Assembly: GCF_002288925.2 (NCBI RefSeq)
Contig: NW_022098069.1
Span: forward strand, 69,458,758 to 69,522,757
Length of the DNA: 64,000 nt
Direction of reading: 5' to 3'
Source: Delphinapterus leucas
Taxonomy: Eukaryota; Chordata; Mammalia; Artiodactyla; Monodontidae
Shown: in pieces, positions 12,865-23,883 of the stretch
How positions within the stretch are numbered: the first letter of the stretch is position 1
How the letters are laid out: each line of letters begins with the position of its first letter
The notes under the pieces: generated by a model
The model's database searches: none
Told to the model about the DNA's origin: nothing
The model's input: the letters and a program-made list of their open reading frames with translations, nothing else
Made by a program: the position numbers and the translations under genes

Positions 12865-13640
12865 TTTTTAATTGTGGTAAATTATACATAAAATAAAATT
12901 TACCGTTTTAACTATTTGTAAGTATATAATTCAGTGGCATTAAATATATTCATAATGTTGTATAACCATCACCACTGTTTATTTCCAGAACTTTTTCATC
13001 ATCTCAAACAGAAACTCTGTACCTATTAAGCAATACCTCCCCATTCCACCCTCCAACAATTGCCCTTAGCAACCTCTATCTTTTGAATTTGCATATTCTA
13101 GATTCTTCACATATGAGTGGAATCATACAATATTCGTTCTTCTGTGTCTGACTTATTTCATTAGCATAATGTTTTCACGGTTCATCTATGTCGTAACAAG
13201 TATCAGAATTTCATTTCTTTTTCTGGCTGAATAGTATTCCATTGTATGTATGTATCCATTTTATTTATCCATTCATATGTTGATGGACATGGGCTGTTTT
13301 CACCTTTTGGCTATTGTGAATGTTGTTATGAACACGGTGTGCCAGTAACTGATTCCCTGCTTTCAGCTTTTTTGGGTATATACCTAAGAGTGGAACTGCT
13401 GGATCATATGTAGTTCTATGTTCAACTTTTCGAGGAGCTATCAAACTGTTTTCCACAGTGGCTGCACCATTTTGCATTCCTACCAGCAATGCATGAGTGT
13501 TCCAATTTCTCCATATCCTTGCCAATACTTGATATTTTCCATTTTAAAAATTATAACCATCCTAATAGATGTAAAGTGGTAATCATTATACTTTTGATTT
13601 GTATTTCCCTAAAAACTAAGGATGTTGAGCATCTTTTTCA
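12865..13640 (-). mobile_element. L1M 3' region, antisense
   Basis: The plus strand carries the typical antisense L1M 3' UTR/ORF2-end series, including a segment equivalent to the conserved C-terminal part of ORF2 (about 13200-13525, where an 86-aa minus frame survives). It lies between the two ERV-L relics. Stops and indels abolish function. Confidence 0.85.
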
Positions 13641-14162
13641 CATCTTCCATTAACTTTTACCACATAACAACACGAACCTTAGAGGATATCCTGGATTCAA
13701 ATGTACCCCTCTCTATGCCCATTGTGTAGCAGCTATCTTTTTCCCCCTTTGGATTATGGAACAATCACTCCAACCAACATGACACCGGAATTTTGTCTGT
13801 TAATTCAGAGGTTCAGGAACTCCAAATGGCCAAGTAGCAGTCTCAACTTCCAGTTTGATTGGAATATTGTTATATCCTCCTAGAAAATAAAACATTCTAT
13901 CTTTGGTTAATAAAACCTTTAATCCAACAAAAATAAAGTCAAGGAGACTGGAAATAAAAACATCTTGCAAATGAGTCATTAGCTGTAACAGAGGGAGACC
14001 ACCCCATTTTCCATTCCATTTTTATTGGAGCCATGTGTCCCGGCTACTGAAGGAACAGTACCTCTACTAGTTGAAAGAGTATACCACTGCTTGTACGGCA
14101 GCTCCCCAAGTGCACAAAGCATCTCCCAGACAGTACTGTGACTGAGTCTTTAATAAGCCATA

Positions 14163-14539
14163 CCACAATTATTATTATTTTTAAAAGTAAATTTATTTAT
14201 TTAGTTTTGGCTGCATTGGGTCTTCGTTGCTGTGCACTGGCTTTCTCTAGTTGCGGTGAGCGGGGGCTACTCTTTGTTGTGGTGCGCAGGCTTCTTATTG
14301 CGGTGGCTTACCTTGTTGCAGAGCATGGGCTCTGGGCATGCGGGCTTCAGTAGTTGTGGCATGCGGGCTCAGTAGTTGTGGCTCGCGGGCTCTAGAGCAC
14401 AGGCTCAGTAGTTGTGGCGTACGGGTTTCGTCGCTCTGCGGCATGTGGGATCTTCCCGGACCAGGGCTCGTACCAGTGTCCCCTGTATTGGCAGGTGGAT
14501 TCTTGACCACTGTGCCCCCAGGGAAGCCCCACAATTATT
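14163..14539 (-). mobile_element. CHR-type SINE, long class, with TSD
   Basis: Antisense long-class SINE with body 14174-14528. The 11-bp TSD CCACAATTATT is at 14163-14173 and 14529-14539. Open frames of 71-131 aa on both strands derive from the SINE body. Confidence 0.92.
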
Positions 14540-17500
14540 TTTATCTGGCCAACTATTTGGGGGTGGAGTAGGTAGTGAGAATACTGAATCCTATTGGCAT
14601 GGGACCATTGTCTTACTTTTTTTTCTTTTTTCAATAAATTTACCTCCTTGGTCAGAAGCAATGATGTATGTGGGATACCATGCTGGTGAATAAAGCATTC
14701 ACTTAACAGATGTAAATGATCACACAGAGAAGCAACTGCAGGCAGGGTGGCCAAATCAATATCCAAAATAAACATCTGTGAGGACAATAATTATACACTT
14801 CATGATGTAAGGGATTCAGTGTAACTGGCCTTGCCAGGTGGCTGGCTAGTTCCTTAGGTTAAGGTGGTCCTATTAGGGGCTCAGCGTTGGTTTCTATTTG
14901 TTGGAGGTTGGAAACTTAGTAATAGCAGGAGATAGTTTACGCTTGGTGGAGGAAAAACCATGTTGTACCCGTATATAACCCCATACATACAATCTCTTAT
15001 TTCATAAACCAACTAAGCATGGCTGAGTGAAGAGAACTGACAAATATCTACAAAACAGGTCATCTTAATGACCTGATTATTGAATGCTTCCTTTGTAGAA
15101 GAATCCATTGTGAATATTGACATTGAACACAATTATCTCCATTCTCTTGGTATATATTCCAAATGGTCTATCTATCTGACTCTTTCCCAAGTCCCCTTCT
15201 TACCAATCTTCCAAACTTGTTTTTCCCATACATCTGACCAAACTATTAGCTATGTCCATCATTTGAAGAGATTTCTACCTCCACTTATTTCTCCTAAGAG
15301 TCAAAGTGCACAATAGGATGTACTGCCCAAAGTTCTACCCACTTGTAAGCATTTTCCATCCTCTGTGTTTTTGAGTCAGTCTTGGGTGAGACTGCAGTAG
15401 AACATTTACAGCTTGAGTGAGCATACTTACAGAACCTTCTCTGAACAAGGTTGAATATTTTATCCTCAGTCACCTGGATATGGGGAGTTGCCAAAGGGGT
15501 CCTGGATGTATGTTGGTGAAAGGATAAATGGGAGACAGGAGTAATACCTAGGGAGTGTGAAGCATCTGTTTGTCTCAAAAGGAAAATATCTATTTGCTCC
15601 AAAATCCTTGGAGCTTTTTTTAAAATTATAATTATCCTATAGCCACAGTCTCCATATACCGTCCTGATCCACAAGGTCATAAGAGATAATAGGATTTATT
15701 GCCTTTTAGCCTGGAAGAGCTGCCGGATCTTCTGTTTCTCTGGACTCTCACTACAAGCTGTGGGGGCTATTTTGTTAATGGGCTAGAATGGAGCACCTGA
15801 ATCCCGAGAGACCTACCAAGCACTGTGGTAGTGAACAAAATGTTTAGCGAATTATTTCTTGCTTTGGAATGAAGATACTGACTTTCTTGGACCACTGGAA
15901 CCCCAGAAACCTCATAAAGAAGAGATCTCTGAATGTACTTGGGTTTTAGCTCCCACCCTATGGCATGTCCACATCTTTCCAAGACATCTAGAGTACCTGT
16001 CACTTCCAATTCATTAGTCCCGTTAGCACATTATCATCAATGTAGAAGTCCAGAGAGATGTCCTGTGGGATGGTGATGATCAAGGTCTCAGCAGACTAAA
16101 TTATGTCAGGGGACCAGGGAGTTGACATAGCCTTGAAGGAAGTTGGTGAAAGTATAACGCTAAACCTTCCAGGTGATAGCAAACTTTCTGTAGACATAAA
16201 GGGCAGGGGGAGCTTTTTCAGGATAAGTAGGTACATTCCAGATGTTGATTTGCTCCCATGGTGAGTTCACACGTGAAACACGCCTGTTATGGAGTCATCA
16301 ACTGAGAAAGCTTAGGAGCCTACTGTTACTCTCAAAAACAAATGTATTTTCCAGAGATTAAGTCAAACAAATAAGGTAAAGGAGGTTACCATGGGAATAA
16401 CTATACCTTACATTTCGTTTCTTTAATGATGGTACTATTCTCTATGATCCTCTAAGTGGTAACAGTATTCATTTTGGTTTACATTTTGGAAAGTGAGGGA
16501 GAGGCTCCAGAACTTCCACTTATCCTTTCCTTTTCTAGGATAGCCCTGCTCAGAATTCCAATGTAGGGGATCCATCCAGTTGCCTGGAGTAACTGTTACA
16601 ACTATTTGGGGGAAAACAGCAAGTGGACAATCTATTGTGATCTTAAAAGCTCAGTGTTCAAATTAGCTACCGTCAAAGATTCCCACTGTTCAGACAATTC
16701 TGATTCTTACTTTGATTCTGATGCCTGTTTTGGGAACCACATCCACCTCACTGCTGGCAGTTAAATGCTGCTACTTGGTCTCTGCCATCCCAGGATTTAA
16801 TCATCCTCATTTAAACAAGAAAGCCGTTTTCAATAGGGTTTTCTCCCACCTTCACTTCTCACCTGTAGAGAACAACTACCACTGCACTTTAAAAACCTGT
16901 TGACAATTGTCCCTTGCCAATGCACTGCTTAATGTCAAGGTTCAGTGAGTATTCTCTGGGACCTCTTGGTGGGTATAGTTAGGGAGTGGGCAAGCATACT
17001 GCACATGAAAATTCATCTCAACCTACCTACTTCCTTAAGTCTTTAGGTTCCTTCCTGAACACTGTATCAAGACATTTCTGGCATCTCAACCTCATTTCCT
17101 GTACACCACCTCTGAGTCCAGGTTTCAGAAAAGCAAGTGAACAAACAAGGCTGCCACCTCGTTAAGCCAAAATCACTGGTAAGTGTAGCCATGTTGATTA
17201 ATTCAACCTGACCTGTAATTATTTTCCTCCCTCTCTGATCTAGAAACCTTAGATGCCATTCCCCCGTATACTATCTATGTTCTTGACGATCTAAATTAGG
17301 AAACTATTACAATCGTGTTTGTCTTTTCTTCTTAAGCTTCATAAACTCAGGAATGCTGGAATATGACTGTAGCTCCTTGTCTGGAGGCAATGAATGGTGG
17401 AAAGGGAACAGGATAAGGAGAATTAGCATCTACTGCAAGTTATTTACCTGTGGTGAGATTATTACAGACTCTTAAAGAAAGATAGTCACAGCTTCAACAT

Positions 17501-17891
17501 ATAGGAGAGCCCAGGCTGATGCTGGGGTAGCTCAGTGGGACTTGGCAATTGAGATACTCTTTGTAGTGAAATCCTCCCAAATATCCCCTTTCCAGTTACG
17601 GGTGGAGGCGGCAGGGTACCAAGCAATCGAAAATTTCACATCAGGGAACTAATATGAATGTAAATTCACTTATGTCATAATTCAGAGACTCATAAGATCA
17701 GACTCTACCTCTCATTTTTGGTTATGTGGCACAAAAAAATGTGGCTGTCAAGAGATCAAATGTCTTCAGGGCAATTATAGTAACTTCTTGGTCTCTGACC
17801 ATGCCTGCAGCCAAGAACTCAAAACCTTGATGCTATCTTTTTCTTTCTTTAAGCACTCCAGTACAATTAGAATTAGTCAATCCACCACATA

Positions 17892-18030
17892 GACTTTATT
17901 TTTTTAATTTTTTTGGGTCACGCAGTGTGGCATGTGGAATCTTAGTTCCCCTAAGGATCGAACCCGTGCCCCCTGCAGTGGAAGCATGGAGTCTTAACCA
18001 CTGGATCACCGGGGAAGTCCGGGACTTTAT
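17892..18030 (-). mobile_element. CHR-type SINE, short old class, with TSD
   Basis: Antisense copy, body about 17900-18020. The tRNA-like head is at the right end (complement of GGTTCGATCC around 17957) and the T-rich tail at the left. A TSD of 8 bp, GACTTTAT, lies at 17892-17899 and 18023-18030. Confidence 0.85.
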
Positions 18031-18239
18031 ATTTCTTATGTCCCTCTATTCTGTTCTATTTTAGCAGCATTCTAGTGCATCCGGTGACTACATGCAAATG
18101 TTTAGGCAACTTTCACTACTGAGCCCCATCCTCTGATCATAATCAGATCCTGTGTCTTCAAATCCAACCAAGTCAGACAACCAATCTCAGATTTCTACTC
18201 CCCTCGCCTGAAAAGCCACCTCTGTTACCAGTTACTTTA

Positions 18240-19097
18240 TCCATCAGAATTCACTCTAGTCAGTTTAAGAGGATACTAGGTAGTTTAAAGAATCTTCAGG
18301 AGGGCCAGAGAACCGGGCTTGGATGATTGCTACATAGAGAGGAACACAGCAGCCTTGAGAAATGCGTAAGTCCTACATAGACATGTTTTGAAGAAAACAC
18401 TCCTGGTATTACCGTCTGTCATTTGGAACCTGTAACCATAGGAACTGTACTCCAGAAACTCTACCGTAGCTGCCCTGGAAGAATTGGATGTTTCTGCTTT
18501 CCAGAAGATCTGATCTCCCCCTTCATGTCCACCGCTCACATTGTTCACTTCCACCCTTGAGTTCTGAGTGGTCATGTCTGCTTGGCAGAAGCTAGATCTC
18601 GTGAGGATACCTGAGCTGCAAGGGAGTCTGGGAAATGTGGAGTTCAGCTTCTGGACTCTATAGGACAAGAAGTCAAGCTACAAGGATGTTATATAAACGC
18701 TTACGTGCTCAACTTATTGTTCATACTTGTTAAAGCAGCTGTCAAACCTCTGACCCTTTTCTCCATTTGATTAAACTCAGCAGACAGTATAGGCAGGGCA
18801 GGTGAGAGTCAAGGTGGCTGAACTAGCTGTGGGTCATTTCTTCTTAAATATTAGGAATCTTAAAGGAAGAGTGGAGCTATCAACAAGGCACTAGAATTAA
18901 GATATAAAATAGAAAGCAGATATATCAAGCATTACAGCAAGGAAGGAAAAGAAGTCAATATTTATAAAACAAAGAACTAATGGCATTTTTTCCCAATCTT
19001 CTAAGGTATGACAATGGTACAACCAAGAATAACAAAGAATGGGAACTAGAAAAAAATGAATGAGTTTCTTTTAATTTTCATTCATATATAGAATTCT
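18240..19097. other. Unassigned sequence
   Basis: A 112-aa minus frame covers 18330-18668, but its translation shows no domain and its base composition does not differ from its neighbours. It may be a decayed repeat. No gene was recognised. Confidence 0.4.
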
Positions 19098-19339
19098 CTG
19101 TTCTTAGATTTTTTTTTTTTTTTTTTTTTTTTTGCAGTACGCGGGCCTCTCACTGTTGTGGCCTCTCCCGTTGCGGAGCACAGGCTCCGGACGCGCAGGC
19201 TCAGCGGCCATGGCTCACGGGTCTAGCTGCTCTGTGGCATGTGGGATCTTCCCGGACCGGGGCACGAACCTGTGTCCCCTGCATCGGCAGGTGGACTCTC
19301 AACCACTGCGCCACCAGGGAAGCCCTGTTCTTAGATTTT
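19098..19339 (-). mobile_element. CHR-type SINE, short GC-rich class, with long TSD
   Basis: Antisense copy with a 20+ T run at its left (minus-strand poly-A tail) and CpG-rich body 19112-19324. A TSD of about 14 bp, CTGTTCTTAGATTT, lies at 19098-19111 and 19325-19338. The long TSD and high CpG retention suggest a fairly recent insertion. Confidence 0.95.
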
Positions 19340-20280
19340 AAAATAAAAACAGCAACAGGAACTTAGCTTTGGGCAAAAACTGGAAATAATTCACGTGGTT
19401 ATATTGCTACTTCTTTGAAAACAAGATTTAATTTTTTAAGGTTCAAATAAATATAATTCAAAGTAATGTAATGATAATTATGAATGAATGAGAAGTGGTA
19501 GGGGGACATCTTAAATTGATGATAAGATGGTAATTATTTGGGGGTCAAGTTCCTATTGGCTACATCTAGAAAGTTAGAATCATAAAATCAGGATATGAAA
19601 ATTAAAAGGAACCTCAAAACCAGTCTGATTTTTCACTGCAAGGCAGAATCCTTTCTACTGTCCCCTGACACATGATTCATCTTCTATCATCTACCTGAAT
19701 ATTTCTGGGAACAAAGAACAAATTGCTGAATTGGTTATCAAATGAGAAATCCATTTGATTTGGTATAACTTTTTCTTAGTGAAGTCTTACTCTTTGTTAT
19801 CCAGTGATTATTGTTTTCTTAAGTTCTCATAATTTATGTGATCTGCTCTTTTATTTATTAATGTAGTTAGCAAACTTATTAAACTTCTCAGTAGGGGTGA
19901 AAAGATTTTTAAAAATTAATTTCAATGTGTCATATATCTTCTACTTACAATCAAAATTAAACATGTTAAGAGGATTAGCCCCTTGGGTAGTTTCCAACCT
20001 TCCTGCCTAAACCCCCATTTAGTTCTCTAACTGTATTAAACAATGGGCACTGCTAAGAGAAAAGTGTTCAAATCCCCAAAGAAAATAAAAATTCACTCAT
20101 GTATTTTATGTTAATGCATTATATACTGAAGAAGAAAAGACAGGGGGAAGTACAATGGTTATTTATAAGGTTGATTTATACTGATTTACCTGTAACTGAA
20201 AGGATTATGAAACTGCACTGATATCGAAACCCCAGATAGATTCAGTTACATAAATATCATCAACTGTGAGATTTACCTCT
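19340..20280. other. Unique or unrecognised, AT-rich
   Basis: No exon or RNA gene was recognised. Around 19590-19700 there is a hint of an old mammalian repeat, too weak to name. Confidence 0.4.
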
Positions 20281-20284
20281 TCCC

Positions 20285-20700
20285 ACTGTGGCAATCGTTC
20301 TGGTTAAGATTCTTTTGGATTGCAAAGGACAGAGAATCGTTAAACTGGCTGATTCGAAAGAAAGAATTTATTGGTTCTTTTACATAACTGAAAAGGTGAT
20401 GGATTCAGACATGGCTGAATCTGGGTGCTCAAATGATACAGTTAACAATCTCTCTGATTCTATCTCATGCACCTTTGGCTGACTCTTCCTCATTGATGAT
20501 GGTGACAGTCAAGTGCAGCTCCAAGTCTAAATGCCACCATTTAATCACTCCACTAGAAAGTAAGAATGCCTCATTTCTAATAATTCCAGCTAAACTTCTC
20601 TGGCTAACTTTCACGAGCTCAAGGCGGTTCACATGCCCGTTTCTGAAACTCTTCACTCTGGCCTGAGAAGTTGAATAGGCTGATTTGCCCGTGTGAGTGA
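20285..20700. repeat. Old interspersed repeat of unassigned family (copy A)
   Basis: The layout (GAATTTATTGGTTC, then a region ending in TGCAGCTCCAAG, then CACATGCCCGTTTCTGAA) resembles a common old mammalian interspersed repeat whose name I cannot fix. A probable second copy is at about 55.45-55.95 kb. Overlapping frames of 64, 77 and 116 aa here show no domain. Confidence 0.4.
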
Positions 20701-21130
20701 GCGTAGTGCTGCGAACAGGAAGGACTGAGGATAACTGTGAACTGTACAAAGCCTCCAGCTGACCAGGCGGCGCAGCCCCAGCTATTTGCTGGGCAAGCCT
20801 GGTGTTTTGGTGCACATGGGCTTCATCTGCCTGGGGGGGAGGGGTGTATTACTTGAATTTGCACAAAGGCATCCTATGGACTAGCTGTGGCCCTGGAGCC
20901 ATGGATGTGCATCACTTGGACAGTGAATGGGAGAGGGTAGTCCTCTGGTTGAAAATCAGGTGCTGTTTCTATACTAAGGAAAAATGGGCACTGGGCAAAC
21001 AGCTATCAGAGGCACACTACAGAAAAAATGCCATCACACGACTGCCATTAGCGTAAGTCTGAACGTCTTGTAGGTCCAACTCAACTCAATTGAAATCTAC
21101 TCAACTCAGTTTAATCCAATCCAACAATTA
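20700..21130. other. Unique or unrecognised sequence
   Basis: An 84-aa plus frame (20802-21056) has no recognisable domain. Nothing else was supported. Confidence 0.4.
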
Positions 21131-21132
21131 TT

Positions 21133-21215
21133 GATCCTTTTTTAAAATTTTTATTTTATATTGGAGCATAGGTGATTAACAATGTTGTGTTAGTTTCAGG
21201 TGTACTGTTGATCTC
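21133..21215 (-). mobile_element. Short L1 3'-end fragment, antisense
   Basis: Matches the start of the antisense cetartiodactyl L1 3' UTR (TATTGGAGCATAGGTGATTA and following). Only about 80 bp remain. Similar but longer pieces are at 26.46, 55.15 and 59.4 kb. Confidence 0.75.
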
Positions 21216-21363
21216 TTATAGGCCAAAAAGTGTGTTTGTGTCTGTGTGTATGTGTGTGTGTGTTGGGTAGATGGGTAAGGAGGCACTACCAAAAACCAAG
21301 ACCCAAACCAAAACCACAACAAAAAAGCAATGGACAGAAGAAAACTGTTCCTTTAGCAGCATC

Positions 21364-21778
21364 AAAAATTCTAACTTTTGGGCTTCCCTGGTGGTGCAGT
21401 GGTTAAGAATCCGCCTGCTAATGCAGGGGACCCGGGTTCGAGCCCTGGTCCGGGAAGATCCCACATGCTATGGAGCAACTAAGCCCACGAGCCACAACTA
21501 CTGAGCCTGCGCTCCAGAGCCCGGGAGCCACAACTACTGAAGCCCACGTGCCACAACTACTGAAGCCCATGCTCCTAGAGGCCATGCTCCGCAACAAGAG
21601 AAGCCACCGCAATGAGAAGCCTGAGCACCACGACAAAGAGTAGCCCCCGCTCGCCACAACTAGAGAAAAGCCCACACGCAGCAATGAAGACCCAATGCAC
21701 CCATAAATAAATAAATAATAAAACAAATTTATAAATAAAAAAATAAAAAACTCCCTTCTAAAAAAAAATTCTAACTTT
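21364..21778 (+). mobile_element. CHR-type SINE, long class, with 15-bp TSD
   Basis: Sense copy with body 21380-21763. It has clear A and B boxes and an AAATAAATAAATAATAAA-rich tail. The TSD AAAAATTCTAACTTT lies at 21364-21378 and 21764-21778, exactly 400 bp apart. The minus-strand 102-aa frame is SINE-derived. Confidence 0.95.
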
Positions 21779-22004
21779 ATGAAATTTGTTAGAAACTATG
21801 AAATGTTTTTCTTTTTAAAGTCTAATAACTTAAAAATTCTCGTGCAAAATCAAAGATGGTAGAGTATAAATATTCCTTTAGTTTCTTTTTAGAAAAATCA
21901 TGTGTATTTAAGTGAATTACACATCTATTATATGTTCAAATATGATTACACTCTGGTAAACTTAAAAAATTGAGGGATTTAAAAATAAATATTTACTCCA
22001 TTAT

Positions 22005-22558
22005 ATTTGTTATTGTTATATCAGTCCTTACTTCCTAACATTACCAAGTCCAAGCGTGAACTGCGTGCAACACGACCGGCCGATAAATCAAGAAACCAGG
22101 TGTCGGGGCAAGGAATAGTGACTTTATCTGGAAAGCCAGCGGACCGAGAAATTGGCCCAAAGAAGCATCTTAACCAGTTAAAAGTCAGGCTTCTTTTACA
22201 CTAAAAGGGGAGGGGGCGTGGCTGGTTGTTCCCAACGTCTTGGTGCCGAATCCTTTGTTCTTGCAGCTGTCCCTGTAGGTGTGCTCACAATGCTCCTATC
22301 AACCTAACAATTATTTTCCGTTCTGCAACTTTGTATCTTTACATGAAGGGTACCTTTATATGAAGGGAAAAGTGTTATATCTTTAAAGGTCAGAGCCTTG
22401 AGGGCGGGCTATCAAGTATATTTCAGGATATAGGCAACACCGTTTCACAAAGACGCACAGCTTGCATGACTAAGCACAGGCAACAGAGAACAATGTTGGA
22501 GCTAAAGGAATAGGTCCAATATGGAGTCAGGTTTGTTCTTCTTACACTAGCAGTCTCA
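22005..22558 (-). mobile_element. Solo LTR, ERV1-type, minus strand
   Basis: On the minus strand the block begins TGAGACTGCTAGTGTAAGAA (ending at 22558 in plus coordinates). It has a TATAAAG-like box near 22353 and an AGATAAAG possible polyadenylation-signal variant near 22123, then a CpG-bearing U5-like end near 22040-22090. No internal retroviral sequence adjoins it, so it is a solo LTR. The left boundary is approximate and no exact TSD was confirmed. It lies about 430 bp from the CpG island. Confidence 0.65.
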
Positions 22559-22559
22559 A

Positions 22560-22985
22560 ATAGCAGCCAAATATGTAGCCAGTAGGTCATCTTATTTCTT
22601 CACGTGATCTTTAAATACCGTTTGGCTTTATTTTAAGATTATTGCTAGTAACTCAGTTTGCTTAAAAAATTGAATTAGCCTTTTATTTCTGTGAAGAAAA
22701 AACCTCAACACCCAGAGCGTGCGTTAACTTTCAACCTTGAGGAAAGCACAAAATAAACAGCAAGTTGATAATATTATCTAGTCAAAGTAAAACAAGGGGG
22801 AGGGGCGCGTGGGGAGAGAGGGGCGGGCAGTAATCAAATGCCAAATGGGATTTGTTTTTATTTCAGCACTTATGGAGCATCGGTGAGAACTCCCTCCTTC
22901 AAAGTCAAAAAATATCTAGCACCCGAAAAAAATTAAGTCTGGTTCTTTCTAGATAAACGAGAACAGGATTTAAGTGAGTACATAC
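22560..22985. other. Unique sequence flanking the CpG island
   Basis: No exon was recognised. It includes a G-rich purine tract (22795-22835) and two copies of TTAAGTGAGTA near 22970-23000, each containing the splice-donor-like GTGAGT on the plus strand. Whether either is used cannot be told. Confidence 0.4.
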
Positions 22986-22989
22986 TTAA

Positions 22990-23625
22990 GGTTAAGTGAG
23001 TAAATCCTTGCGGGGGGGAGGAGGTAACCACCCTTGTGGAACTTTGGAACTTTTTTTACTTGAAACGCAGCAGCGGCGTGAAGTTTTCTGTTCCTTGGTC
23101 GGTAATCGGGCGAACCTGCGTGCAAGGCTGCGGACACCTTGTTGGGTCCGGGACGGAGGGCGATGATGCTGTGGAGGATGTGATGACGATGTGCAGAAAT
23201 GAAAGCGATGACAAAAGCTCGCGAGGCCTGAGCGCTTCGGTGGCCGGGCCGGTCCCGCGGCCGCAGAGGCCCCGGGGCCGCCGGGCCAGCGCGCGGCGGG
23301 GACGGCGGGCGCGTCAATGGGCCCATTCAGGCGGGCGCGGCGCGGGGGTTGAGAAGTTAAGGGGCGGGAGGTGGCGCGCCGCGGCCGCGGCCGCGCCATT
23401 TGCATTTCAATGAAACCCGCCTGTTGACTCAGTGCCCGGCGCTTCCGCAGCTCCCACCAGAATCTGCCTTTGTTGGTTTTAGCTCCGGTCAAGTCCACTT
23501 CTTGCAGCGGGGGAGCCGCGCTCATTGAGTTTGTGTAGTCAGGCAGAACACTCGACAGGAAGGAAGGAGGAAGGGGTGCTCCGCGCGGCCATTGTCTGGG
23601 CAACCGGGCTTAAGCAGCCGAGTGA
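22990..23625. promoter_or_regulatory. CpG island, candidate promoter of an unidentified transcript
   Basis: This is the only sustained GC- and CpG-rich non-repeat stretch in an otherwise AT-rich window. CpG density peaks at 23215-23400, with GCGGCCGC sites. It contains an octamer ATTTGCAT (23398-23405), a consensus AP-1 site TGACTCA (23425-23431) and a CCATTGT SOX-like core (near 23590). No TATA box was seen. CpG islands of this size usually mark a promoter or a developmental regulatory element. The direction of transcription is not evident. Long frames through it (203 aa minus, 125 aa plus) are expected by chance in GC-rich DNA and show no domain. It is not a SINE or LTR. Confidence 0.7.
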
Positions 23626-23864
23626 CTATTTAATCTAGAAGGTGCACTTGAATCCCTTGCAAATCCTCTCAGTGTGGAGCAGGGGGCACCCAGACGGGGA
23701 CAGATGGTGCAGGACCCCTTTGTTTAAAAATATGGAAATAACGCTTTTTCATTTACTTAAGGTAGCCCCGCTCTTTTAACTGTTGCTATTCCCCCGTGTT
23801 GCATTGTCCAGGAGAGACCCGAACCGGCTAATGGGTCTGGTCAGCCCTGCCCAAGCGGCCCCGC

Positions 23865-23883
23865 TTTTTTTTTTTTTTTTTTT
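23865..23883. repeat. Poly-T run (19 T)
   Basis: Homopolymer just downstream of the CpG island, with no SINE body attached. Confidence 0.95.

Larger units (their letters stand above)
13640..18240 (-). mobile_element. Degenerate ERV-L internal region, antisense
   Basis: Read on the minus strand, this is another ERV-L internal region. The core is about 14590-16300, excluding the SINE. Going leftward on the minus strand it passes from reverse transcriptase (about 16000-16300) through RNase H to integrase-like sequence (about 14590-15400). The part 16650-18240 may be protease/gag-side sequence, but this is weak. All frames are broken. Two SINEs (14.17 and 17.9 kb) interrupt it. Confidence 0.55.

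Noticed and set aside
22992..23603. 203-aa minus-strand frame through the CpG island
   Set aside because: GC-rich DNA lacks stop codons. The translation is P/A/R-rich without a domain, and the plus strand is open too, so this is not evidence of a gene.
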